Of a stretch of DNA of 23,100 bases, positions 8,406-15,014 are shown piece by piece. The notes beneath the pieces are model-generated. The model saw only the letters and a program-made list of their open reading frames with translations, made no database searches and had not been told where the DNA came from. Position numbers and translations under genes: made by a program. Origin of the DNA: DATFYM01 sp035315065 (GTDB lineage: Bacteria > Acidobacteriota > Terriglobia > UBA7540); assembly GCA_035315065.1 (NCBI GenBank), contig DATFYM010000069.1, positions 1 through 23,100 of the forward strand, in the 5' to 3' direction. The first letter of the stretch is position 1, and each line of letters opens with the position of its first letter.

Positions 8406-8890
8406 CCTTAAAAGGACTTACTAACCATGCTCTTCTTCCCCTGGGCGCGCGTCGGACCGCCTCTTTGGGTTTCGTCGGGCGACCGAAACGTGTCGAGGCC
8501 GATCTGTTGATTCCACGGTGGTTGTTGGCCAAGTTGCCGAGGAGAACAGCCGGAGACGTGCTGATTGTAAAGGACTTGCTAACCGTTCTTCCGTCGAACG
8601 GCGGGAGGACCTTTTCGGGTTATGTCGCGCAAGGGGAACGTGTCGAGGTCGATCTTTTTGATTCAACGAGGGTTGTCGGCCAAGTTGCCGAGGAGAACGG
8701 ACGGGAGGCGTGCTGATTGTAAAGGACTTGCTAACCGTTCTTCCGTCGAACGGCGGGGCGACCTTTTCGGGTTATGTCGCGCAAGGGAGACGTGCCGAGG
8801 TCGATCTTTTTGATTCAACGAGGGTTGTCGGCCAAGTTGCGGAGAAGAGTGGGAGAACGGCTGCTCAATCTAAAGGACTTGCTAGATGTG
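8406..8890. repeat. Imperfect tandem array with a ~152-bp period
   Basis: Four units follow each other. The shared AAAGGACTT landmark lies at about 8411, 8569, 8721 and 8872, giving spacings of 158, 152 and 151 bp. The second and third units (8558-8709 and 8710-8860) are nearly identical; the first and last are diverged or partial. Units include AACCGTTCTTCCGTCGAACG, TTATGTCGCGCAAGG and GTTGTCGGCCAAGTTGC. A frame through units 2 and 3 reads KDLLTVLPSNGG and SGYVAQG, but the period of 152 is not a multiple of three, so successive copies fall in different frames, which argues against coding. Confidence 0.85.
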
Positions 8891-8959
8891 CTTTCGCCGG
8901 GCCTTGAGAGCTTATTTGAAAACGAGCCCCTTTTTGAGTGCTGTTTCTTGTGCAGAAGC

Positions 8960-9040
8960 GGACCAAATTCCGCCATTTTCCGGCAAAAACGTGCAGATAA
9001 TGGCAGAAAATGGCGGTCTTTCGCGACCGATTTTGTGAGA
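8960..9040. repeat. Intergenic repeat, copy 1 (ends in a 20-bp shared block)
   Basis: This segment and 9636-9750 share ACCAAAT near the start, a CAAAAxCGTGCA block, CAGATAA, and the exact 20-mer GGTCTTTCGCGACCGATTTT (9014-9033). The 20-mer contains a GGTC..GACC inverted repeat. Function unknown. Confidence 0.65.
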
Positions 9041-9055
9041 ACGGCCGTAGCTTGG

Positions 9056-9209
9056 GAAGCTGTGAAAGAATTAAACACAGAGACACAGAGACACAGAGAA
9101 AGAGTGAGAAGATTACATGAGATGTCATTTATTTCCAGACGTTTGTCATTTTTCTCCGTGTCTCTGTGTCTCTGTGTTGGAAGCTCCTTGGCAATTATTT
9201 CACACCTTC
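9056..9209. repeat. Palindromic mobile-like element, copy 1 (154 bp)
   Basis: The ends are inverted: GAAGCTGTGAAAGAATT on the left against AATTATTTCACACCTTC on the right. Inside them lie tandem ACACAGAG units facing CTCTGTGT units. The whole segment can fold into one long hairpin with a short conserved centre (about 9103-9150). A second copy lies at 9293-9445 and a right half at 11486-11534. No ORF is present, so it is a MITE- or REP-like non-autonomous element. Confidence 0.85.
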
Positions 9210-9292
9210 TTTTTGGGGGTCGAGAGCCATCTCAACGAGCGCCGAAAAATCAGGCGGCAGGCCGAGAGGATGACAAGAGCCTCACGCACTTT

Positions 9293-9445
9293 GAAGCTGT
9301 GAAAGAATTAAACACAGAGGCGCAGAGACACGGAGAAGAGTGAGAAGGTTACATGAGATATCATTTATTTCTTAGACGTTTATCGTTTTTCTCTGTGCCT
9401 CTGGTCTCTCTGTTGGAAGCGGCTTGGCAATTATTTCACACTTTC
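9293..9445. repeat. Palindromic mobile-like element, copy 2 (153 bp)
   Basis: It has the same orientation as the copy at 9056-9209 and matches end to end, including the centre (GAGTGAGAAGxTTACATGAGAT). Scattered substitutions interrupt the CTCTGTG units. The two copies are separated by 83 bp of unrelated sequence. Confidence 0.85.
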
Positions 9446-9609
9446 TTTGCCGGAAGGCGGTCACAGAATTTCACGAGCGGCTCGCCGGTTGGTTACCGAT
9501 ATGGTTGGACTGAGAAAATTAACTGAGGGAAGTAATTGCCATTTCCCCCTGTGGAAATCCGACCTTGGTGCGGAGCGAGTGTTGCAAACAAGGTGGTTAT
9601 CAAAACGAC

Positions 9610-9631
9610 CGTCCGTTTTCGGACGTTTTTT
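9610..9631 (+). terminator. Rho-independent terminator-like hairpin
   Basis: CGTCCG (9610-9615), loop TTTT, CGGACG (9620-9625), followed by six T (9626-9631). The shape fits plus-strand termination. No plus-strand gene is recognised upstream, so its owner is unknown. Confidence 0.5.
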
Positions 9632-9635
9632 GGGC

Positions 9636-9750
9636 TACCAAATCGTGCCAAATTTTACCAATTTTTACCAAAAGCGTGCAGCGAACGGGCTCGAACAGGC
9701 AGATAAGGGCCAGATAAGGGGGGTCTTTCGCGACCGATTTTATTAAAACG
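9636..9750. repeat. Intergenic repeat, copy 2
   Basis: Diverged relative of 8960-9040, ending in the same 20-mer GGTCTTTCGCGACCGATTTT (9722-9741) followed by a similar TxAxAACG tail. Copy 2 is longer in the middle. Confidence 0.6.
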
Positions 9751-9865
9751 TGTCAAGTCGGGCGGATCGTGTCAAGCTATCATTGGCGGCGCTGGCCGTG
9801 CATGGCCCGCTCCTAAAGGCAAAGACGGAACGAGTGGAGACTTGCCTTCCAAACCAAAAACCGTT

Positions 9866-9892
9866 TTGGAAAGAACGACGGTGGGTTATACT
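9866..9892 (+). promoter_or_regulatory. Possible leuA promoter
   Basis: TTGGAA (9866-9871) and TATACT (9887-9892) are separated by 15 bp, shorter than the usual 16-18. The -10 is good and the -35 moderate. Transcription would begin about at the leuA start codon, giving a very short or absent leader, which agrees with the lack of a ribosome site. Confidence 0.35.
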
Positions 9893-9904
9893 ACCAAGCG
9901 TTAA

Positions 9905-11464
9905 ATGAAAACTTCAACTGACATGAACAAGGGACAGAAAGTAGCAGTCTTCGACACCACGCTCAGGGATGGCGAACAAGCGGCCGGGACGCGGCTTGGC
10001 AGCCGAGATAAGCTGACCCTGGCACGCCAGTTGGCCCGCCTGAAAGTCGACGTCATCGAGGCGGGATATCCCGCTTCTTCGCCCGAAGATTTCGAGGCCG
10101 TCAAGCGGATCGCGCAGGAGATTGAAGGCCCGGTGATCTGCGGTTTGTCCCGCGCCGTGACCGAAGACATCGAGGCCTGCGGCAAGGCGCTGGCCAAGGC
10201 CAAAAGGCCCCGCATTCACACCGGGATTGGCGTCTCGGACATTCACATCCTGGGGAAATTCCGCGACGAGAAGTATGGCAAGACGCTGGCTGAGAAGAAG
10301 GCGAAAATGGTGCGCATGGCAGTGGACGCGGTAAAGCGCGCCCGCAGCTACGCCGATAGTGTGGAGTTTTACGCCGAAGACTCCGGCCGCGCCGACCCGG
10401 CGTACCTCTATGAGGTCCTCGAGGCCGCCATCGATGCCGGCGCCACCGTGGTTAACATTCCTGATACCACTGGCTACACAGTGCCGGAGCAATACGGGGC
10501 GCTGATTCTCGGCGTCCGCCAGAACGTCCGGAACGTCCAACGAGCCGTCATCAGCGTTCACTGTCACGACGACCTGGGAATGGCAGTCGCCAACTCGCTG
10601 GCTGGCATCCGCAACGGCGCCCGCCAAGTGGAAGGCACCATCAACGGAATCGGCGAGCGGGCGGGGAACGCCGCGCTGGAAGAAATCGTAATGGCCATCC
10701 GCACGCGCGCTGACTTCTTTGGCGTGACCACCGGCATCGACACGCACGAGTTGTACCGCACCAGCCGCCTGGTGTCCGACTTGCTCGGCACGGTAGTTCC
10801 GCCCAATAAAGCCGTGGTGGGCGGAAATGCCTTCGCGCACAGCTCGGGAATCCACGTGGATGGGTTTCTCAAGGACCGGCAGACCTACGAGATCATGCGC
10901 CCGGAAGACGTGGGCCTCACCGAAAGCCAGGTGGTGTTGACAGCGCGCACGGGGCGCGCCGGGTTGCGCGCACGCCTCGAAAAGTTGGGATACCAGCTCT
11001 CCAAAGAGGATCTGGACGTCACCTACCAGCGCTTTCTGGCGGTGGCCGATAAGAAGCTCGAGGTCTTCGACGCGGATTTGGTTGCCATCCTGCACGACGA
11101 ACTGCACCCGGTGCCCGAAGTCTGGCAGCTCGTGCAGTTGCAGGTTTCCAGCGGCACGTCGGCCATCCCGACTGCTACCTTACGCCTGCGGGTCCGGGGC
11201 GAGGAGCGGGAGGGGGCCGCCATCGGCAACGGCCCGGTGGACGCCGTTTATCGGGCGATCACCGCCCTGGCGGGAGACTCCGCCCGGCTGGTGCGGTACG
11301 ACATTCATGCCGTCACCAGCGGTACGGAAGCCATGGGCGAGGTCACGGTGCAGCTCGAAAAAGGGGAGCGTCGGGTCTTGGGACGGGGCGCCTCCACCGA
11401 CGTGATCGAGGCCAGCGCCAAGGCCTACCTGGACGGGCTCAATCAGTTGGCGCATCTGGGCTAA
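9905..11464 (+). CDS. leuA: 2-isopropylmalate synthase
   Basis: This 519-residue enzyme would condense acetyl-CoA with 2-oxoisovalerate in the first committed step of leucine synthesis. The TIM barrel (about 12-280) has the signature FDTTLRDGEQ (16-25) with metal ligand Asp17, the metal motif HCHDD (219-223) with His219 and His221, and TINGIGERAGNAALEE with Asn255. The linker includes NKAVVGGNAFAHSSGIHVDG. The C-terminal allosteric domain (about 402-515) ends GRGASTDVIEASAKAYLDGLN, so leucine feedback is expected. Where classical LeuA has a GKHSGR-like motif this protein has VLTARTGRAGLRARL (344-358). Citramalate synthase is the main alternative, but the GERAGN and NAFAHSSGIH pattern favours LeuA. 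No other leucine genes are adjacent. The start lacks a clear ribosome site; Met7 is an alternative. Confidence 0.9.
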   Translation: MKTSTDMNKGQKVAVFDTTLRDGEQAAGTRLGSRDKLTLARQLARLKVDVIEAGYPASSPEDFEAVKRIAQEIEGPVICGLSRAVTEDIEACGKALAKAKRPRIHTGIGVSDIHILGKFRDEKYGKTLAEKKAKMVRMAVDAVKRARSYADSVEFYAEDSGRADPAYLYEVLEAAIDAGATVVNIPDTTGYTVPEQYGALILGVRQNVRNVQRAVISVHCHDDLGMAVANSLAGIRNGARQVEGTINGIGERAGNAALEEIVMAIRTRADFFGVTTGIDTHELYRTSRLVSDLLGTVVPPNKAVVGGNAFAHSSGIHVDGFLKDRQTYEIMRPEDVGLTESQVVLTARTGRAGLRARLEKLGYQLSKEDLDVTYQRFLAVADKKLEVFDADLVAILHDELHPVPEVWQLVQLQVSSGTSAIPTATLRLRVRGEEREGAAIGNGPVDAVYRAITALAGDSARLVRYDIHAVTSGTEAMGEVTVQLEKGERRVLGRGASTDVIEASAKAYLDGLNQLAHLG

Positions 11465-11485
11465 CTTGATAGGCTAGCATCCGGC

Positions 11486-11534
11486 TCTGCGTCTCTGCGT
11501 TTGAAGCTCTTGGGCAATTTTCTCACAGCTTCTG
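11486..11534. repeat. Right-half relic of the 154-bp palindromic element
   Basis: It matches the right arm of the elements at 9056 and 9293 (TCTGxGTCTCTGxGTT, GAAGCTC, GGCAATT, TCTCACAGCTTCT) with scattered changes. The left half is missing. It sits in the short gap between the convergent ends of leuA and the alpha-galactosidase gene, where its GAAGCT/AGCTTC ends could form a weak hairpin. Confidence 0.7.
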
Positions 11535-11570
11535 AGTGGTTGCCCCGACAGACAAGCGAGAGCGTAGCCT

Positions 11571-13847
11571 TCACTCGGTCTTTTGCATCACGATCAACGT
11601 GCTGTCGTAATCCCCGCTCAGACTCAGATTTAGCCCGTGGTGCATGAGGAACGAACCGCTGGCGACCGTCTCTTTGTCAACCAGCTTGTCGTCGATGGTT
11701 TTGATCCGGTAGTGAGCGTCCTCATCGAGACCACGCAGGCAAATGGTGGGGGCCGGGCGCAGGAATTGCTGCGAATGGAGGAAGGCAAACAGCGCCACCT
11801 GCTTGCCGTCGCTGGAAACATATTCGTTGGCGGTCAGGTTACCTTCGCGGGGTGAGAACAAGCGATACAGATTACCCTCCTGCACCGTCTGGCGGATGCT
11901 CTTGTACGTGCTCACCATCCGGGTGGCCAGCGCAAAATCTTCCGCGGACCAGTGGTTCAGGTTGGCGCCGATCCCGAGCGCGCCCTGCATGGCGACGAGG
12001 AAGCGGAACTTGAGCGGCGTCGAGCGCCCGTTCATGTTAGGCACGTCGGTGACCCAGGCGGACATGATCTTCGGCGCGTAGGCAAAGCTGAAGCCCTCCT
12101 GGATGCGCAGCCGGTCGAACGCCTCGGTGTTGTCGGAGGTCCAGACGATGTTGACGCGTTCGAGAATGCCCAGGTCCACGCGCCCGCCGCCGCCGGAGCA
12201 GGACTCGATTTCCAGGCTGGGGTGCTTGGCGCGCAGGCGGTCGATGATCTCGTACACGTTGCGGACATATTTCACCCAGATTTCCTTTTGCTCCGCAATG
12301 GGAACTTCCGCCCATCCCGGCTCCCCGAAGTGGCGGTTCATGTCCCACTTGATGTACTTGATGTTGTTTTCGGAAAGCATCTTGTCGAGTACCCCAAAGA
12401 TGTGTTCCTTCACGTCGTCGCGCGCCATGTTGAGGACGAGCTGGTTGCGGGCTTCGCTGCGCGGCCGTCCGGGAAAGTTCATCGCCCAGTCGGGATGCTT
12501 GCGGTAGAGGTCGCTGTCAGGATTCACCATCTCGGGCTCGAACCACAGTCCGAAGTTCATGCCCAGGCTGTTGACGTAGTCGATCAACGGGTGCAAGCCA
12601 TTGGGGAACTTTTGCGGATTCACAGTCCAATCGCCCAGGCCGGCGTGGTCGTTGTTGCGCCGTCCGAACCATCCGTCGTCCATCACGAACAGCTCCACGC
12701 CGATCTTGGCTGCCTTCTCGGCCAGAACCTTCTGTCCCGCTTCGTCTACATTGAACTCGGTGGCTTCCCAGGAATTGTAGAGCACCGGACGCACGTGCGG
12801 CTGGGCGCGGTCGGGCAAGATCTCATCGCGCTCGAAGCGGTGCAGGAGGCGCGAAGCCTCGCCGAAGCCCTCGCTGCTGAATCCGCCGTAGTAAGGCGGA
12901 GTGGTCAGGCTTTCGCCCGGCGGGAGCGGCCAGGAGAAGTCGAAGTCGTTGTAACCACCGGTCACGCGCACCTGGTGAGCGGCCGGCGTCTCTTCCACCG
13001 CCAGCTTCCAGTTGCCGCTCCAACCTAAGGCCCCGAACCACACGCGCCCGTGCTCTTCGTCCGCCTCGCCGCGCTCGTCGATGGCGAACCACGGGTTCAG
13101 CGCGTGGCTGGTGTTGCCGCGCCGGCTGTCGATCACCTTCTTGCCCGGATTGATAGGTTCACGGATGAGCTGGGTTTCGCCGGCCCAACGGCCGGTGAGA
13201 TAAGTGAGCCGGTATCCCTCGCCGGCCGGCACATACCAAACACCCGACTGCGCGCTTTCGATGGTCACCACCTGGGCGGTGTGGTTCTCCACCTCGGCCT
13301 GCTTGCGGATGATGTCTTCCTTGGCAAACACCTTGTAGGTGAGGTCCACGAACAAGTCGTATTGAATGTCCTTCAGGCGGACCACCAGCGTGTCGCCGCG
13401 AATCTCGTGCGAAGCGTACTTCAGCGCCAGGTCGCGATCGCCGTCCGCCAAGGTCACCTTCAATGCCGGCTCGTTATAGTAGCGGCCGCCCCATCCTGGG
13501 TATTCGTTGTTGGTCATCGTCTCGCTGGAATCAAACGAGGCGTGTTCGGGACTAGAATGTGCCGGGAAGAAGTCATGATCACTTTGCAGCTTCTCTCCCC
13601 AATAGAGAGTTTGCAGTTCGCCGCGTTCGTTGAGGCCGAGCGCGTACGACGTTCGATCGGTACTGAGAACCCACACTTTGAGGTCCGGCAGGTACCGCAC
13701 CGGCGCACTATCATTCATGGCTGGCATGACTGCCTCCGCGCGTCGCCTGGCCGGCGCCCACAGAAACATGATGATCAGCCCAGTTAGGCTTAACGGGCAC
13801 ACCGATCGACGTAGGTGTCTTCGAGAATCACTGGATCGGAATCGCAT
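11571..13847 (-). CDS. Secreted GH36 alpha-galactosidase
   Basis: The 758-residue enzyme would hydrolyse terminal alpha-1,6-linked galactose from melibiose, raffinose-type sugars or galactomannan. The ATG at 13847 follows a purine-rich GAGGAGGAGAAG ribosome site. Residues 12-40 look like a signal peptide or anchor (basic start, LSLTGLIIMFLWA). The N-terminal beta-sandwich is followed by a barrel with the GH36 motifs WEATEFNVDE (360-369), FVMDDGWFG (387-395), GLWFEPEM (433-440), KWDMNR (500-505) with nucleophile Asp502, CSGGGGRVDLGIL (550-562), and SDNTEAFDRLRIQEG with acid/base Asp572. All catalytic positions are present at full family length. The divergent galK-galE-galT cluster would use the galactose it frees. 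The intervening gap holds palindromic elements and a toxin-antitoxin relic, so a shared control region is not visible. Confidence 0.93.
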   Translation of the reverse strand: MRFRSSDSRRHLRRSVCPLSLTGLIIMFLWAPARRRAEAVMPAMNDSAPVRYLPDLKVWVLSTDRTSYALGLNERGELQTLYWGEKLQSDHDFFPAHSSPEHASFDSSETMTNNEYPGWGGRYYNEPALKVTLADGDRDLALKYASHEIRGDTLVVRLKDIQYDLFVDLTYKVFAKEDIIRKQAEVENHTAQVVTIESAQSGVWYVPAGEGYRLTYLTGRWAGETQLIREPINPGKKVIDSRRGNTSHALNPWFAIDERGEADEEHGRVWFGALGWSGNWKLAVEETPAAHQVRVTGGYNDFDFSWPLPPGESLTTPPYYGGFSSEGFGEASRLLHRFERDEILPDRAQPHVRPVLYNSWEATEFNVDEAGQKVLAEKAAKIGVELFVMDDGWFGRRNNDHAGLGDWTVNPQKFPNGLHPLIDYVNSLGMNFGLWFEPEMVNPDSDLYRKHPDWAMNFPGRPRSEARNQLVLNMARDDVKEHIFGVLDKMLSENNIKYIKWDMNRHFGEPGWAEVPIAEQKEIWVKYVRNVYEIIDRLRAKHPSLEIESCSGGGGRVDLGILERVNIVWTSDNTEAFDRLRIQEGFSFAYAPKIMSAWVTDVPNMNGRSTPLKFRFLVAMQGALGIGANLNHWSAEDFALATRMVSTYKSIRQTVQEGNLYRLFSPREGNLTANEYVSSDGKQVALFAFLHSQQFLRPAPTICLRGLDEDAHYRIKTIDDKLVDKETVASGSFLMHHGLNLSLSGDYDSTLIVMQKTE

Positions 13848-13964
13848 CTCTTCCTCTCTTCTCCTCCTCGCCTCCTGCTCCCTCGACCAGCGGAAAACTC
13901 ACGAGCGGTAAAGCATAACGCAGTTTGAGGAAATCTCGCGACTCTGAGCGCCTACTCTTCTGCG

Positions 13965-14284
13965 CGTCGTGGTGTCATTTGGGAAAGAGTGGAATCCACA
14001 GATTACCCGCGGCGCGTCGTCGCAACCAAAACGAAGACCTCAACGCAGAGGTCGCAGAGGCTCCTCGGAGGCCACAGAGAGGAGCGTGCAGACGCATTCA
14101 GCTCCGGCTCACCCATAAGCTCATTCGCGCTGAACCGGCGGTCATGGAGGCGTGCCCCAGTCTTTTTTCTCTGTGGTCTCCGTAAGGCTTTGCGACCTCT
14201 GTGTTGAGGCCTTCTTCTTCGTTGCGGCTCAGCCGCGCTGGGTAATCTGTGGATTCTACTCTTTTGTCAAATGACACCAGCACC
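13965..14284. repeat. Long palindromic element, TGGTGTCATTT family, copy 1 (~320 bp)
   Basis: The ends are inverted: TGGTGTCATTTG at 13970-13981 and its complement at 14268-14279, each followed inward by AATCCACAGATTACCC. A second inner pair is built from CAACGCAGAGGTCGCAGAGG and its counterpart around 14188-14208. The middle (about 14090-14160) is unique sequence without an ORF. No clear target duplication remains. A second family member lies at 14651-14867. This element and its flanks fill the 488-bp gap between the alpha-galactosidase start and vapB. Confidence 0.85.
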
Positions 14285-14300
14285 CGTTCGAGAGACTGGT

Positions 14301-14328
14301 TTGACCGGTATGCTTATTCATGCATACT
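14301..14328 (+). promoter_or_regulatory. vapB promoter with embedded operator-like inverted repeat
   Basis: TTGACC (14301-14306) and CATACT (14323-14328) are 16 bp apart, and the start codon follows at 14336. Between and overlapping them is an exact inverted repeat GTATGC (14308-14313) / GCATAC (14322-14327), the right place for autorepression by a VapB-type antitoxin. The repeat is seen directly; the operator role is inferred from known VapBC control. Confidence 0.55.
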
Positions 14329-14335
14329 TGTACAT

Positions 14336-14536
14336 ATGAGGACGACACTGATCATCGATGAGAACCTGCTCGAACGCGCTACAGAACTGACCGGTATCCG
14401 GCAAAAGACCGCCTTGGTGCGTGCCGGCTTGGAGGCTTTGATCGCGCGGGAGGCCGCTCGGCGCCTGGCTGCGCTGGCCGGTGCGGAGCCTGGATTGCGC
14501 GGCGCTCCGAGGCGCCGGCCCGAGGCCACGCGATGA
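14336..14536 (+). CDS. vapB: VapB-family antitoxin
   Basis: The protein has 66 residues. MRTTLIIDENLLERATELTGI is the N-terminal DNA-binding part of the VapB family, followed by KTALVRAGLEALIAREAARRLAAL and a basic Pro/Arg-rich tail that would normally embrace the toxin. The longer open frame upstream crosses the promoter and the repeat, so ATG at 14336 is chosen. Its stop overlaps the toxin start as ATGA, the usual arrangement. The partner toxin is truncated to 28 codons, so the antitoxin may persist only as an orphan regulator or as protection against another VapC. Confidence 0.87.
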   Translation: MRTTLIIDENLLERATELTGIRQKTALVRAGLEALIAREAARRLAALAGAEPGLRGAPRRRPEATR

Positions 14537-14619
14537 CCCTCGTTGACACTTCGGTTTGGGTTGCGCACTTCCGTAACGCTCGCTCGCCGCTCGCCAAGTT
14601 GCTGTGTCGACCTGCATGA
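14533..14619 (+). pseudogene. Truncated VapC (PIN-domain) toxin
   Basis: ATG overlaps the vapB stop. The 28-codon product begins MTLVDTSVWVAHFRNARSPLAKLL, the classical start of a PIN ribonuclease with first active-site acid Asp5. It then ends in CRPA and a stop, whereas VapC proteins run to about 130 residues with three or four acidic active-site residues. No continuation is visible in other frames before the palindromic element at 14651 or after it at 14868, so this is a deletion relic and cannot be an active nuclease. Confidence 0.82.
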
Positions 14620-14650
14620 TGTTTCTAGGGCGTACCCACACGGATCTTGC

Positions 14651-14867
14651 GGTAGTGGTGTCATTTGAAAGAAAGAAGAGGATCCACAGATTACGCAGAT
14701 TTCTCAGATTTAGAAAAGATCGACAGACAACGCCTCGGCGTTGTCACAAGTCCAATGAAGCCACCATTTGCTGGTTACTCTTCGTCGAGCAGACACCTTC
14801 TTCATCCTAATCTCCGAAATCTGCGTAATCTGTGGATTCCATTCTTCCCCAAAATGACACCACCACC
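14651..14867. mobile_element. MITE-like element, TGGTGTCATTT family, copy 2, with 8-bp target duplication
   Basis: A 217-bp palindromic element with 16-bp terminal inverted repeats GGTRGTGGTGTCATTT (14651-14666 and complement at 14852-14867). The inner arms share ATCCACAGATTACGCAGATTTC and its complement with few mismatches. It is flanked exactly by GATCTTGC on both sides (14643-14650 and 14868-14875), the mark of transposition. It has no ORF, so it would be moved by a transposase elsewhere. It lies just downstream of the broken vapC; together with its flanks it fills the gap before galK. Confidence 0.82.
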
Positions 14868-15014
14868 GATCTTGCGCGCCCTTTGCAACCCGTCCCCAAA
14901 TTGTGCTAGGTTCTGCTACTGCGCTGGTTGCACGGGCCGGGTGCGTTGGGTAGCGGCGCTCCATGAGCGCCACAGATCGACCGGGACCACGAAATCAAGC
15001 GGAATGAGCACGCA

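Larger units (their letters stand above)
9446..9904. other. Gene-free stretch before leuA
   Basis: It holds a terminator-like hairpin (9610-9631), the second copy of the repeat seen at 8960 (9636-9750) and a possible leuA promoter. The 99-codon plus-strand frame starting at 9447 crosses the hairpin and the repeat and has no family resemblance, so I do not call it a gene. Confidence 0.55.

Noticed and set aside
8406..8890. CRISPR array
   Set aside because: Units are ~152 bp with no short constant repeat alternating with unique spacers, and there are no cas genes.
8303..9343. Overlapping plus-strand frames in the repeat region (up to 189 codons)
   Set aside because: They run through tandem repeats with a period not divisible by three and into a palindromic element; no ribosome site or family resemblance.
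9914..11107. 397-codon frame on the minus strand across leuA
   Set aside because: It is antisense to a gene with all LeuA motifs and its translation has no family pattern; long antisense frames are common in GC-rich genes.
11952..13028. 358-codon plus-strand frame across the alpha-galactosidase
   Set aside because: It is antisense to a complete GH36 gene. The Val/His/Leu-rich translation is typical of codon-complement shadow.
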